Part shown: positions 8,067 through 16,444 of the stretch, one piece after another
Position numbering within the stretch: position 1 is the stretch's first letter
Layout of the letters: each line of letters opens with the position of its first letter
Assembly (NCBI GenBank): GCA_037724045.1
Contig: JBBJOW010000009.1
Coordinates: 25,449-89,448 of the forward strand
DNA length: 64,000 nucleotides
Direction of reading: 5' to 3'
Source of the DNA: DATLGB01 sp037724045
GTDB taxonomy: Bacteria; Actinomycetota; Thermoleophilia; Solirubrobacterales; Solirubrobacteraceae
Program-made: the position numbers and the translations under genes
Notes under the pieces: generated by a model
Database searches by the model: none
Seen by the model: the letters and a program-made list of their open reading frames with translations, nothing else
Told to the model about the DNA's origin: nothing

Positions 8067-9170
8067 ATGAAGATCCGCGCCGCCGTGCTGGAGGAGTTCG
8101 GCCAGCCGCTCAACGTCACCGAGATCGATCTCGAGGGCCCGAAGGCCGGCGAGGTGCTCGTCCGCCTGTCGGCGTGCGGCGTCTGCCACACCGACATGTA
8201 CACGGCCTCGGGAGCCGACCCGTCGGGCTACGCGCCGTGCGTGCTCGGTCACGAGGGCGCAGGAGTGGTCGAGGACGTCGGCGAGGGCGTGACCTCGGTC
8301 GTCGAGGGCGACCACGTCGTCACCCTGTTCAGCCCCCAGTGCCGCGAGTGCGTGCACTGCCGCGACGACCGGACCAACCTCTGCATGGCCATCCGTGCCG
8401 AGCAGAACCGCGGCCACCTGCCCGACGGATCGGCCCGCCTGTCGCGCGGCGGCGAGCCCATCCGCCACTTCATGGGCACCTCGACCTTCGCGGAGGCGAC
8501 GGTCATGCCCGAGATCGCGCTCGCGAAGATCAACCCCGACATGCCGATGGACCAGGCCGCGCCGTTCGCCTGCGGGCTGTCGACCGGCCTCGGTGCGGCC
8601 ATGAACACCGCCAAGGTGACCGAGGGCTCGAAGTGCGTCATCTTCGGCGCCGGGCTCGTCGGGCTCGGCGCGGTCGCCGGCGCGCGGCTGTGCGGCGCGG
8701 AGCGGATCATCTGCGTCGACCTGTCCGAGGACCGGCTTGCCCTGGCGCGCGGCCAGGGCGCGACGGATACCTGGGTGGGCGGCGCCGACATCGTGCAACG
8801 CGTCACGGACGAGACCGGCGGCTTCGGCGCCGACTACACCTTCGAGGCGACGGGGCTCGTGAAGGTCATGGCCCAGGCCGTCGAGTCCGCCCGCATGGGC
8901 TGGGGCCTGTGCACCGTCGCGGGCGTCGCCGGCAAGGGGGAGACGCTCGACGTGATCCCGCGCTGGCTGATCCAGGGGCGGCGGATCGCCGGCTCGTCCT
9001 TCGGTGGAGTCAAAGGACGCGACCAGGTGCCCGAGCTCGTCGAGCGCGCGCTCGCGGGCGAGATCGACGTCGCTCCCCTCATCTCCCACACGCTCACGCT
9101 CGACGAGGTCAACCGCGGCTTCGATCTCATGCACGACCAAGACGGCATCCGCTCCGTCATCAGGTTCTGA
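8067..9170 (+). CDS. Zinc-dependent alcohol dehydrogenase, class III-like
   Basis: A 367-residue medium-chain dehydrogenase. The catalytic zinc ligands are Cys40 (GVCHTD), His62 (GHEGAG) and Cys169 (FACGLSTG). The structural zinc site is Cys92, 95, 98 and 106. The Rossmann motif is VIFGAGLVGLGAV. The overall pattern is that of class III enzymes, including glutathione- or mycothiol-dependent formaldehyde dehydrogenases; the thiol partner cannot be told from sequence. ATG 8067 is preceded by TAGCGT at 8 bp. An earlier in-frame GTG at 7998 would overlap the divergent kup gene and adds no conserved sequence. Confidence 0.85.
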   Translation: MKIRAAVLEEFGQPLNVTEIDLEGPKAGEVLVRLSACGVCHTDMYTASGADPSGYAPCVLGHEGAGVVEDVGEGVTSVVEGDHVVTLFSPQCRECVHCRDDRTNLCMAIRAEQNRGHLPDGSARLSRGGEPIRHFMGTSTFAEATVMPEIALAKINPDMPMDQAAPFACGLSTGLGAAMNTAKVTEGSKCVIFGAGLVGLGAVAGARLCGAERIICVDLSEDRLALARGQGATDTWVGGADIVQRVTDETGGFGADYTFEATGLVKVMAQAVESARMGWGLCTVAGVAGKGETLDVIPRWLIQGRRIAGSSFGGVKGRDQVPELVERALAGEIDVAPLISHTLTLDEVNRGFDLMHDQDGIRSVIRF

Positions 9171-9180
9171 GGCGCGGCTG

Positions 9181-9939
9181 ATGCAACCTGAACTCGACCT
9201 CTTCGGGCTGCCGATCAAGACGTTCGGCCTGTCCTTCGGGCTGAGCTTCGTGATCTGCGGGATGGTGCTGAGCCGGCGGCTGCGCGAGCTGGGCAAGCCG
9301 GTCGACTACGCGTACGAGATCGTCTTCTCCGCGCTCGTCGGTGGGCTGATCGGCGCGCGGCTCTGGTACGTCGCCGAGCACACGGACGCCCTCTCGGAGG
9401 ACTTCTTCGGGACGCTCTTCGGCGGCTCCGGGCTGACCTGGTACGGCGGCGCGCTCGGGGGCGCGGCGGCCGTTCTGCTGTGGGCCAAGCGCAAGGACAT
9501 GTTCGGGCTCGGGCTGCTCGACCTCGCGGCGCCGGCGCTGGCGCTGGGCTACGCGGGCGGCCGCGTGGGCTGCCAGCTCTCGGGTGACGGCGACTACGGC
9601 GAGGCGTGGGACGGACCGTGGGCGATGGCCTATCCCGACGGCGTCGTCCCCACCGACGAGGCCGTCCATCCGACCCCGGTCTACGAGACCCTTGCCATGG
9701 GCGTCACCGCGCTCGTGCTCTGGCACCTGCGTGACCGCTTCGCGCCCGGGCGCCTCTTCGCCCTCTACCTCGTCCTCGCGGGCCTCGAGCGCTTCCTCGT
9801 CGAGTTCGTGCGGCGCAACTCCCCCGCGCTGGCCGGGCTGACCACGGCGCAGCTCGTATCGCTGGTCATGCTCGCCGCGGGCGCCATCTGGCTCGCGCGC
9901 ACCGGCGGCGGCGTCACGCGGACGAACAGCATCAACTAG
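9181..9939 (+). CDS. lgt: Prolipoprotein diacylglyceryl transferase (Lgt-like)
   Basis: A 252-residue polytopic membrane protein that should transfer diacylglycerol from phosphatidylglycerol to the lipobox cysteine of prolipoproteins. The Lgt signature region is present as GGRVGCQLSGDGDYGEAW, a variant of the usual GRxGNFxNGE in which Asn is replaced. The GLTWYGGALGG segment and the C-terminal ERFLVEFVRRN also match. The gene starts 10 bp after the dehydrogenase, so the two are probably co-transcribed. Its stop shares a CTAG with the convergent hydrolase gene. Lipoproteins occur in this window (21392). Confidence 0.85.
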   Translation: MQPELDLFGLPIKTFGLSFGLSFVICGMVLSRRLRELGKPVDYAYEIVFSALVGGLIGARLWYVAEHTDALSEDFFGTLFGGSGLTWYGGALGGAAAVLLWAKRKDMFGLGLLDLAAPALALGYAGGRVGCQLSGDGDYGEAWDGPWAMAYPDGVVPTDEAVHPTPVYETLAMGVTALVLWHLRDRFAPGRLFALYLVLAGLERFLVEFVRRNSPALAGLTTAQLVSLVMLAAGAIWLARTGGGVTRTNSIN

Positions 9940-10649
9940 GAGAAGCTCGAGGCGCCCAGCGCGCGCCGGATGAAGCGGATCGACTCGCCCTGAAGCTCTG
10001 CGTCGTGCTGCGCGGTGCGGTGATGGCCGCCCGGGGTGACGATCAGGCGCTTCAGCGGGGCGGCGGAGCGGGCGTGGAGCTCGACGGAGTGCTGTGCGGG
10101 CACCTGCTCGTCGCCCTCGGCGTGGATGAGCAGCAGTGGGACCGCGGACTGCTCGACGATCAGGCCGAGGTCGTGCTCGGACAGCAGGGCTTCGACGGCC
10201 TCGAGGTCGACCGGGACCGTCAGCCGGCCGGAGCGCAGGCCGGCGGCCAGGCCATGCCCGGGGGCGGGGCAGACCGCGACGATCGCCGCGGCACCGACCC
10301 GCTCGGCTGCGGCGATGGCCACGTAGCCGCCGAGGCTCGAGCCGCGCACAGCGATCGGGACGTCGCCGAGCAGGCCGGCGATCGCGGCGACGTCCTCGAA
10401 GACCCGGCCGTCGAGCCTGCCGCCCGTCTCGCCGTGGCCGCGCAGGTCGAAGGCGACCGCGGCCATGCCCGCCGTACGGGCGGCGCGGGCCATGTCGTGA
10501 TGGCTCTCCTTGCTCGACATGGCGCCGTGAATGACGACGAGGCCGCCCCACGGCGTGCCTTCCGGGAGCCAGAGCGTGTAGGCGAGGTCGCCGTGGACGC
10601 CGCGCTCGGTCGGTGGTGCAGGGGTGGGGAGACGGCGCGTCCGTGGCAT
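9936..10649 (-). CDS. Alpha/beta hydrolase
   Basis: A 237-residue single-domain hydrolase. The nucleophile elbow is GSSLGGY (Ser105), the acid is probably the Asp in AEGDEQVP, and the base is in GGHH near residue 218. An oxyanion-type HGAM lies at residue 41. There is no signal peptide, so it should be cytoplasmic. The family includes esterases, peptidases and C-C hydrolases, and the substrate is not predictable. It diverges from lysA with 12 bp between the starts, so the two promoters must overlap. Confidence 0.75.
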   Translation of the reverse strand: MPRTRRLPTPAPPTERGVHGDLAYTLWLPEGTPWGGLVVIHGAMSSKESHHDMARAARTAGMAAVAFDLRGHGETGGRLDGRVFEDVAAIAGLLGDVPIAVRGSSLGGYVAIAAAERVGAAAIVAVCPAPGHGLAAGLRSGRLTVPVDLEAVEALLSEHDLGLIVEQSAVPLLLIHAEGDEQVPAQHSVELHARSAAPLKRLIVTPGGHHRTAQHDAELQGESIRFIRRALGASSFS

Positions 10650-10661
10650 AGTGGCCGCCGC

Positions 10662-11951
10662 ATGATGACGGTCTCGAGCGTGTACCCGCAGCACTCCTAC
10701 GTGAAGGACGGCCGGTTCGTCATCGGCGGTTGCGACGCGACGCAGTTGGCGCTCGATCACGGCACGCCCGCGTACGTGGTGGCGGAAGACGACCTGCGCG
10801 CACGGGCCCGGGAGTTCGCCGGCGGCCCGGCGCGAATCGTGTACGCGTCGAAGGCGTTCCCTTGCACGGCGGCCCTGCGCGTGTTCGCGGAGGAGGGGCT
10901 CAGCGTCGACGTCGCCAGCGGTGGCGAGCTGCACCTCGCGCTGCAGGCCGGCTTCGATCCCGCCGACGTCGTCGTGCACGGCAACGCCAAGTCGCTCGAA
11001 GAGCTGCGGCTCGCGGCCGAGGCGGGCGTGGGGCTGATCGTGCTCGACGGGTCCGACGCCGCGAAGCTGACCGAGCTGGGGGTCCGCGGGCAGCGCTGCC
11101 TGGTGCGGGTCGTCCCCGGCGTCGAGACCGACACCCACGCGGGGATCATGACGGGCCAGGAGAGCTCGAAGTTCGGGCTCACGCCCGCAGAGGCGGCGGC
11201 CCTGATCGCCGACCCTCCGGCCGCGGTCGACATCGTGGGCCTGCACTTCCACCTCGGCTCGCAGCTCTTCACGGCCGACCCCTTCACCGATGCAGTTCAG
11301 ACCCTGCGACAGCTGGGAGACTTCGGCGTGTACGACCTCGGCGGCGGCATGGCCGTCGGCTACACCCGCGAGGACGAGCCGCCGGAGCCGGGGGAGTGGG
11401 TGGTAGCGATCACCGAAATCGCGCACGATGCCTTCGGCAGCGACATCGAGCTGCTGCTCGAGCCCGGGCGTGCGCTGGTCGCGAACGCCGGCGTCACCCT
11501 CTATTCGGTGACCGACGTCAAGCGCAGCTTCGTGGCGGTCGACGGCGGGATGTCCGACAACCTGCGCCCGATGCTCTACGGCGCCCGCTACGAGGCGCGG
11601 CTGGCCGACCGCGAGTGTGTGACGTCGCCCGGAGGTCCGAACTTGAGAGGACCGGAGGGCGAAACCCATCGTCCCGGAGGTCCGAACTTGAGAGGACCGG
11701 AGGGCGAAACCCATTACGCGGTCGTCGGCAAGCACTGCGAGTCCACGGACGTCCTGCTGAGCGACGTCGCGCTGCCTGAGCCAGTAGTCGGCGACGTGCT
11801 CGTGACCCCGGCCACGGGCGCCTACGGGCACGCGATGGCCAACAACTACAACGGCATCCCGCGGCCGCCGGTGATCTTCTGCAAGGACGGCGAGGCACGC
11901 GTGGTCGTCCGCCGCGAGACCTACGAGGACCTGACCGCCCGTGACTGCTGA
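10662..11951 (+). CDS. lysA: Diaminopimelate decarboxylase with repeat insertion
   Basis: A 429-residue PLP enzyme for the last step of lysine synthesis (meso-diaminopimelate to lysine). The PLP lysine is Lys64 in YASKAFPC. His-bearing HFHLGSQ, DLGGGMAVGY, EPGRALVANAG and GKHCESTD are all family motifs, and AYGHAMANNYN binds PLP and substrate. Two in-frame copies of a repeat insert about 30 residues just before AVVGKHCES. Two adjacent ATGs (10662, 10665) are possible starts. The stop overlaps hom by 11 bp. It heads an aspartate-family operon with hom, thrC and thrB. Confidence 0.9.
   Translation: MMTVSSVYPQHSYVKDGRFVIGGCDATQLALDHGTPAYVVAEDDLRARAREFAGGPARIVYASKAFPCTAALRVFAEEGLSVDVASGGELHLALQAGFDPADVVVHGNAKSLEELRLAAEAGVGLIVLDGSDAAKLTELGVRGQRCLVRVVPGVETDTHAGIMTGQESSKFGLTPAEAAALIADPPAAVDIVGLHFHLGSQLFTADPFTDAVQTLRQLGDFGVYDLGGGMAVGYTREDEPPEPGEWVVAITEIAHDAFGSDIELLLEPGRALVANAGVTLYSVTDVKRSFVAVDGGMSDNLRPMLYGARYEARLADRECVTSPGGPNLRGPEGETHRPGGPNLRGPEGETHYAVVGKHCESTDVLLSDVALPEPVVGDVLVTPATGAYGHAMANNYNGIPRPPVIFCKDGEARVVVRRETYEDLTARDC
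11628..11714. repeat. Two tandem 42-bp repeats inside lysA
   Basis: Identical 42-bp copies occupy 11628-11669 and 11673-11714, separated by CGT, so the period is 45 bp and the frame is kept. Each copy contains GGAGGTCC and GGACCGGAGG, a partial inverted repeat. Each encodes PGGPNLRGPEGETH. The spot corresponds to a variable loop in LysA proteins. Confidence 0.9.
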
Positions 11952-13173
11952 GACCACTCCGTTCGGCATCGGTGTGCTCGGCGCCGGCACGGTCGGCGGC
12001 GCCTTCGCCGAGCTGCTTCCCGAGCGCGCCGAGGCGATCGTCAACCTCACCGGCCTGCGCCCCGAGATCACCGGCGTCCTCACCCGATCGCGCGGCGACT
12101 TCGACGACATCGTCGAGCGCTCACAGTTGATCGTCGAGCTGATCGGCGGGCTCGAGCCCGCGCGCGACTACGTCCTGCGGGCGATGCGCGCCGGCCGCCA
12201 CGTCGTCACCGCCAACAAGCAGCTGCTCGCAGTCCACGGCGAGGAGCTGTGGGCGACCGCGCGCGAGCACGGCGTCCAGCTGCGCTTCGAGGGCGCCGTC
12301 GCCGGCGTCGTCCCCGTCATCCGCGTCATGCAGGAGTCGCTGGCCGGCTCGCACGTCGAGCGGGTGAGCGGGATCGTCAACGGGACGACCAACTACATCC
12401 TCACCGAGATGGCGGCCAAGGGCGTCTCCTACGCCGAGGCGCTCGCCGACGCGCAGCGGCTCGGGTACGCCGAGGCCGATCCGAGCGACGACGTCAACGG
12501 CAAGGACGCGGCCGCCAAGATGGCCATCCTCGCGCGCCTCGCCTTCGACACGCCGGTGTCCCTCGACGACGTCCCCTACGAGGGCATCGAGGACATCACG
12601 GCCGAGGACATGCAGTTCGCGCGCGACCTGCGCCTGGGCCTGAAGCTGATCGGGACGGCCGAGCGCGTCGACGGCGGGCTGTCGGTGCGCGTGCATCCGA
12701 CGCTGCTGTACTCCGGCCACCCGCTGGCCTCCGTCCACGGCCCGTACAACGCGGTCACCGTCGAGGCCCCGGCGATCACCGAGATCACCATGTCGGGCCC
12801 GGGCGCGGGCGGTCCGCAGACCGCCACGGCGGTGCTCGGCGACGTCATCAGCGCGATGATCCCGCCTGCCTCGACGCCGGAGACCACGCAGCGCCTGCCG
12901 ATGATCGAGGACGTCGTCTCGGCGTTCTACGTGCGCATGGAGGTCGCCGACCGGCCCGGCGTCCTCGCCCAGGTCGCCGAGGTGCTCGGGATGCAGGGCT
13001 GCTCGATCAAACAGCTCTACCAGCACGGACTGGGCGACGACGCCCGCCTGGTGATGACCATCCACCCGGTGCTCGAGTCGCGCCTGTTCGCCGCGCTGCA
13101 GCTGATCGGGCGCCTGGACTTCATCCGCTCCGCCCCGCACGCCATCCGCGTGATCGAGGAGGAGTACGTCTGA
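11941..13173 (+). CDS. hom: Homoserine dehydrogenase
   Basis: A 410-residue NAD(P)-dependent enzyme that reduces aspartate semialdehyde to homoserine. The nucleotide-binding motif GVLGAGTVGG is near residue 11. The catalytic domain has TANKQLLAVHG, GIVNGTTNYI and EADPSDDVNGKDAAAK. The last 75 residues (VADRPGVLAQVAEVLG) form an ACT domain, usually the site of threonine feedback inhibition. Translation starts at GTG inside the end of lysA. The length is typical of the ACT-containing class. Confidence 0.93.
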   Translation: MTAETTPFGIGVLGAGTVGGAFAELLPERAEAIVNLTGLRPEITGVLTRSRGDFDDIVERSQLIVELIGGLEPARDYVLRAMRAGRHVVTANKQLLAVHGEELWATAREHGVQLRFEGAVAGVVPVIRVMQESLAGSHVERVSGIVNGTTNYILTEMAAKGVSYAEALADAQRLGYAEADPSDDVNGKDAAAKMAILARLAFDTPVSLDDVPYEGIEDITAEDMQFARDLRLGLKLIGTAERVDGGLSVRVHPTLLYSGHPLASVHGPYNAVTVEAPAITEITMSGPGAGGPQTATAVLGDVISAMIPPASTPETTQRLPMIEDVVSAFYVRMEVADRPGVLAQVAEVLGMQGCSIKQLYQHGLGDDARLVMTIHPVLESRLFAALQLIGRLDFIRSAPHAIRVIEEEYV

Positions 13174-13229
13174 GACCCTACGGGTCCCCCGAACGCAAGG
13201 CCGGACCTTTGATTCGGAGCCGGCCGTGG

Positions 13230-13781
13230 GTGATCCCCGCCGCACGACTCGAGGGCGATCGGGTGGTGCTGCGCGACTTCGCGCCGCGCGACGTCGACCC
13301 GTTCCTGCAGGCGTTCGCTGACGAGTCTGCGCTCGACCGCCTGATCGGCTACGAGGAGGAGCCGACGAAGGCGTGGGCCCGCAAGCGCATGCGCGAAGAG
13401 GCGAACGAGCGCATCGGCGGCCGGTCAATCCGCTTTGCGATCGCCGCGCCCGACGACGACGCCTTCCTCGGCCAGATTGCGCTGCACAGCTTCAGCTGGA
13501 TGCACCGGCGGGCGGACTGCGGCTTCATGGTCGTGCCCGGCTCACGCCGCGGCGGCGTGGCCCTCGAGGCCCTACGCCTGATCGTGCGCTGGGCGTTCGC
13601 CACGCTCGGCCTGCACCGCGTCGGCCTCGCGACCCTGATCGACAACGAGCCGACCATCCGCCTCGCCGAACGGGCGGGCTTCCAGCGCGAGGGCGTGCTG
13701 CGCGCGTACACGTACGAGCGCGGCGCCCGCATCGACAACCTGTACTACGGCGCCGTCGAGGGAGACCCGGCGTGGGCCTGA
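13230..13781 (+). CDS. GNAT N-acetyltransferase, RimJ/RimL-like
   Basis: A 183-residue acetyltransferase of the RimJ/RimL/SpeG group. The acetyl-CoA region is seen in MVVPGSRRGGVALEALRLIVRWAF, and NEPTIRLAERAGFQREGVLR is the typical C-terminal motif. GTG 13230 has CGGAG 10 bp upstream; TTG 13209, in frame, is an alternative adding seven residues. It lies between hom and thrC and overlaps thrC by 10 bp. Its place in a threonine operon suggests co-expression, but the substrate is unknown. Confidence 0.8.
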   Translation: MIPAARLEGDRVVLRDFAPRDVDPFLQAFADESALDRLIGYEEEPTKAWARKRMREEANERIGGRSIRFAIAAPDDDAFLGQIALHSFSWMHRRADCGFMVVPGSRRGGVALEALRLIVRWAFATLGLHRVGLATLIDNEPTIRLAERAGFQREGVLRAYTYERGARIDNLYYGAVEGDPAWA

Positions 13782-14812
13782 TCGAGCGCTATCGCGACCG
13801 GCTGCCGTTCGCCGCCGGGGACCCCGTCGTCTCCCTCGGCGAGGGTTCCACGCCGCTCGTGCTGGCCGAGCGTGTCTCCGAGCGCGTCGGCGCAGAGGTC
13901 TGGCTCAAGCTGGAGGGCCTGAACCCGACCGGCTCCTTCAAGGACCGGGGGATGACCTGCGCGGTGAGTGCCGCAGTGCGCGAGGGCGCCACGGCGGTCA
14001 TCTGCGCCTCGACGGGCAACACCGCCGCCAGCGCCGCCGCCTACGCGGGCCGCGCCGGCCTCACGGGCGCCGTCATCGTCCCCGAGGGCAAGATCGCCAT
14101 CGGCAAGCTCGCCCAGGCGCTCATGCACGGCGCCAAGGTGATCGCGCTGCAGGGCAACTTCGACCAGGCGCTGACCATCGTGCGCGAGCTCGCCGACCAC
14201 CACCCGATCGGCCTCGTCAACTCGGTCAACCAGTTCCGCCTCGAGGGGCAGAAGACCGCCGCCTTCGAGATCCTCGAGGAGCTCGACCAGATCGACGCGC
14301 TCTGCATCCCCGTCGGCAACGCGGGCAACATCACGGCGTACTGGAAGGGCTTTGAGGAGGCGGGCGCCTCCCCGCGGATGCTCGGGTATCAGGCGGCCGG
14401 CGCGGCGCCGCTCGTGCTCGGAAAGCGGGTCGACGACCCCGAGACGGTCGCGAGCGCGATCCGGATCGGCAACCCCGCCCGCTGGGAGGAGGCCATGGGG
14501 GCGATGAGCGCTTCGAGCGGGGACATCCGCGCGGTCACCGACGAGCAGATCCTCGACGCCTACCGCTTCCTCGCCGCCCACGAGGGCGTGTTCTGCGAGC
14601 CGGCGTCGGCGTCCGGTGTCGCCGGCCTGCTCAAACACGGCGCGGAGGGGGCGTCGCGCGTCGTCTGCGTGCTCACCGGCCACGGGCTCAAGGACCCGCA
14701 GACCGCCTTGTCGCAGGCCGGCGCCGTGGTGCCCTGCGACGCGCAGACCGCCGCGGTCGAGCGCGTCCTGTTCACCCAGCCGGCTTCGCCGGCGGGCACA
14801 GGCGGCGGATAG
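13772..14812 (+). CDS. thrC: Threonine synthase
   Basis: A 346-residue PLP enzyme that converts O-phosphohomoserine to threonine. The PLP lysine is Lys57 in NPTGSFKDRGM. STGNTAASAAAYA and IPVGNAGNITAYWKGF are cofactor-binding motifs, and VCVLTGHGLKDP is the C-terminal family motif. The GTG start overlaps the acetyltransferase gene. thrB follows after 2 bp, so threonine synthesis from homoserine is complete here. Confidence 0.93.
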   Translation: MGLIERYRDRLPFAAGDPVVSLGEGSTPLVLAERVSERVGAEVWLKLEGLNPTGSFKDRGMTCAVSAAVREGATAVICASTGNTAASAAAYAGRAGLTGAVIVPEGKIAIGKLAQALMHGAKVIALQGNFDQALTIVRELADHHPIGLVNSVNQFRLEGQKTAAFEILEELDQIDALCIPVGNAGNITAYWKGFEEAGASPRMLGYQAAGAAPLVLGKRVDDPETVASAIRIGNPARWEEAMGAMSASSGDIRAVTDEQILDAYRFLAAHEGVFCEPASASGVAGLLKHGAEGASRVVCVLTGHGLKDPQTALSQAGAVVPCDAQTAAVERVLFTQPASPAGTGGG

Positions 14813-14814
14813 CG

Positions 14815-15666
14815 ATGAACCGGCGCCGGCTCGTCCGGGTGCCGGCCTCCTCGGCCAACCTCGGCCCCGGCTTCGACGTGCTCGCGGCGGCGCTCGCGCT
14901 CCACGTCGAGGTCGAGGTCGTCGAGAGCGGGCGCTTCGGCGTCCGCACCGACCTGCGCATCGCGCGCGACCGCCGCAATCTCTGCGTGCGCGGCTTCGCC
15001 CGGCTCGCCGACCCCGAGCCCTTCGAGTTCCGCATCAAGTCAGACGTGCCGCTCAGCGGCGGGTTGGGCACGAGCGCGGCGGCCTACCTCGCCGGACTGC
15101 TGGCCGCCGATTCGATGTTCGAGCTCGACGCCGACATCCTCGCGCTGGCGACCGAGCTCGAAGGGCACCCCGACAACGTCGCTGCCGCGCTGCACGGGGG
15201 CTTCGTGGCGTGCGTCGAGGGCGAGGTCGCGCGGCTCGGCGTGCCGATCGGCCTCGAGGCGGTGCTCGTCGTTCCCGACGAGGCGGTCCGCACGCGCGAG
15301 GCCCGCCGCGCCCTGCCGGCGCAGGTGCCGCTCGCCGACGCGGTCGCCAACGTCGGCCGCACCGCGCTGCTCGTGCTCGGCCTCGCGCGCGGCGACCTCT
15401 CCCTGATCGCCCACGGGCTCGACGACCGCCTGCATCAGCCCCACCGCGCCCATCTGTACCCGCGCTCGGCCGAGCTCGTCGCGCAGGCCGCCTCGCTCGG
15501 CGCCCTGGGGGCGACGGTCTCGGGCGCCGGCCCGACCGTCCTCGTCTGGACCGCCTACGAGGCCACGGGGGCCGTCGTAGCCGCGCTGCGCGAGCGCTGC
15601 GACGGCTGGGCGGACGTCATGCGCGTGCCCTTCGAGGAGCACGGCGCGGACGTCAGCGAGATGTGA
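14815..15666 (+). CDS. thrB: Homoserine kinase
   Basis: A 283-residue GHMP kinase that phosphorylates homoserine. VRVPASSANLGPGFDVLAAAL is the N-terminal family motif, PLSGGLGTSAAAY near residue 80 is the ATP-binding motif, and LGATVSGAGPTVLVW is the third GHMP motif. It starts 2 bp after thrC and ends the operon lysA-hom-GNAT-thrC-thrB. Confidence 0.92.
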   Translation: MNRRRLVRVPASSANLGPGFDVLAAALALHVEVEVVESGRFGVRTDLRIARDRRNLCVRGFARLADPEPFEFRIKSDVPLSGGLGTSAAAYLAGLLAADSMFELDADILALATELEGHPDNVAAALHGGFVACVEGEVARLGVPIGLEAVLVVPDEAVRTREARRALPAQVPLADAVANVGRTALLVLGLARGDLSLIAHGLDDRLHQPHRAHLYPRSAELVAQAASLGALGATVSGAGPTVLVWTAYEATGAVVAALRERCDGWADVMRVPFEEHGADVSEM

Positions 15667-15691
15667 CATCGCGGCCGCCCGCGGCAGGCTC

Positions 15692-16444
15692 CTAGGCCTT
15701 GACGACGACCGGAGCGCCGAGCGGGACCTGGCGCATCAGCCGCCGCAACGCGTCCTCGGGGGCGCGCATGCAGCCGAGCGATGCCGCGGTGCCGATCGTC
15801 TCGACGGCGGGCGTGCCGTGAATGGCGAGGCGATCGCCGCCGGGCCACCCCGGCTCGAGCCGGGTCTGGTGACCCGTGAGGGCCAGCGCGCAGCAGCCGT
15901 ACGGGGACGTCCCGTCGGTCGGGGTCAGCTTGTCGGTGACCGCGTAGCGGCCGAGCGGCGTCTCGTTTCCCGGTCGCCCGACGGCAACGGGGAAGCGCAG
16001 CACCGCGCGGCCGTCATCGCGCAGCGTGGCTTGGAGCTTCGAGCGGTCGACGTGGATGTCCATGTCGGTGCCGAGCACGGTGGCGGTGCGGGCGGGAATC
16101 CAGCCGCGTTCCCCGTTCGGTAGCTGGGAGGCGGCGACCTTCAGCCAGCCGTCGCGGCGGCCGAGCACCCCGAAGACCATGCCCGAGCCGAACTCGGTCT
16201 CGGGACCGATGCGCTGCAGCGTCTCGCCACGCGGGCGGTCTCGCAGGCCGACGGTGCGGGTGATCGCGGCGGTGGCGTGCCGGGGCTTGTCGACCTTCGC
16301 CGGGGTGGGCTCGGGCGAAGGCTCAAACGGCTTCGGGGTGGCCGTCGCGGCCGGCGCCCTCGCCTGGGTGGGCTCGTCGCCGCAGCCCACGGCAGCGATG
16401 ATGAGGAGGAGTGGGAGGGCTCGCTCAGGCCTGATGGCGCGCAC
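15692..16444 (-). CDS. L,D-transpeptidase (YkuD domain), probably a lipoprotein
   Basis: A 250-residue exported enzyme that makes 3-3 peptidoglycan cross-links or attaches proteins. The YkuD active site is the HGTPAVETIG...SLGCMR block near the C-terminus, with the catalytic Cys in GCMR. An SH3-like region with WLKVAASQLPNGERGWI precedes it, and a Pro/Thr-rich linker follows the leader. I chose GTG 16444 because it places the hydrophobic LPLLLIIAAVGC near the start; the Cys may be lipidated, although Ala at -3 makes the lipobox imperfect. ATG 16477 is the alternative. Confidence 0.85.
   Translation of the reverse strand: MRAIRPERALPLLLIIAAVGCGDEPTQARAPAATATPKPFEPSPEPTPAKVDKPRHATAAITRTVGLRDRPRGETLQRIGPETEFGSGMVFGVLGRRDGWLKVAASQLPNGERGWIPARTATVLGTDMDIHVDRSKLQATLRDDGRAVLRFPVAVGRPGNETPLGRYAVTDKLTPTDGTSPYGCCALALTGHQTRLEPGWPGGDRLAIHGTPAVETIGTAASLGCMRAPEDALRRLMRQVPLGAPVVVKA

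Noticed and set aside
5950..8070. A plus-strand open frame of 706 codons
   Set aside because: Antisense to kup, with His/Arg/Glu-rich translation and no domain.
4793..8203. A minus-strand open frame of 1136 codons
   Set aside because: It runs through kup in another frame and antisense to the M23 gene. Kup and M23 have complete family motifs; the long frame is due to high GC content.
15683..15697. Another hairpin element at the L,D-transpeptidase stop (TAGGAGCC as in element C)
   Set aside because: Only eight bases match the element C end and no second arm is present; TAGGAG is a common stop context.
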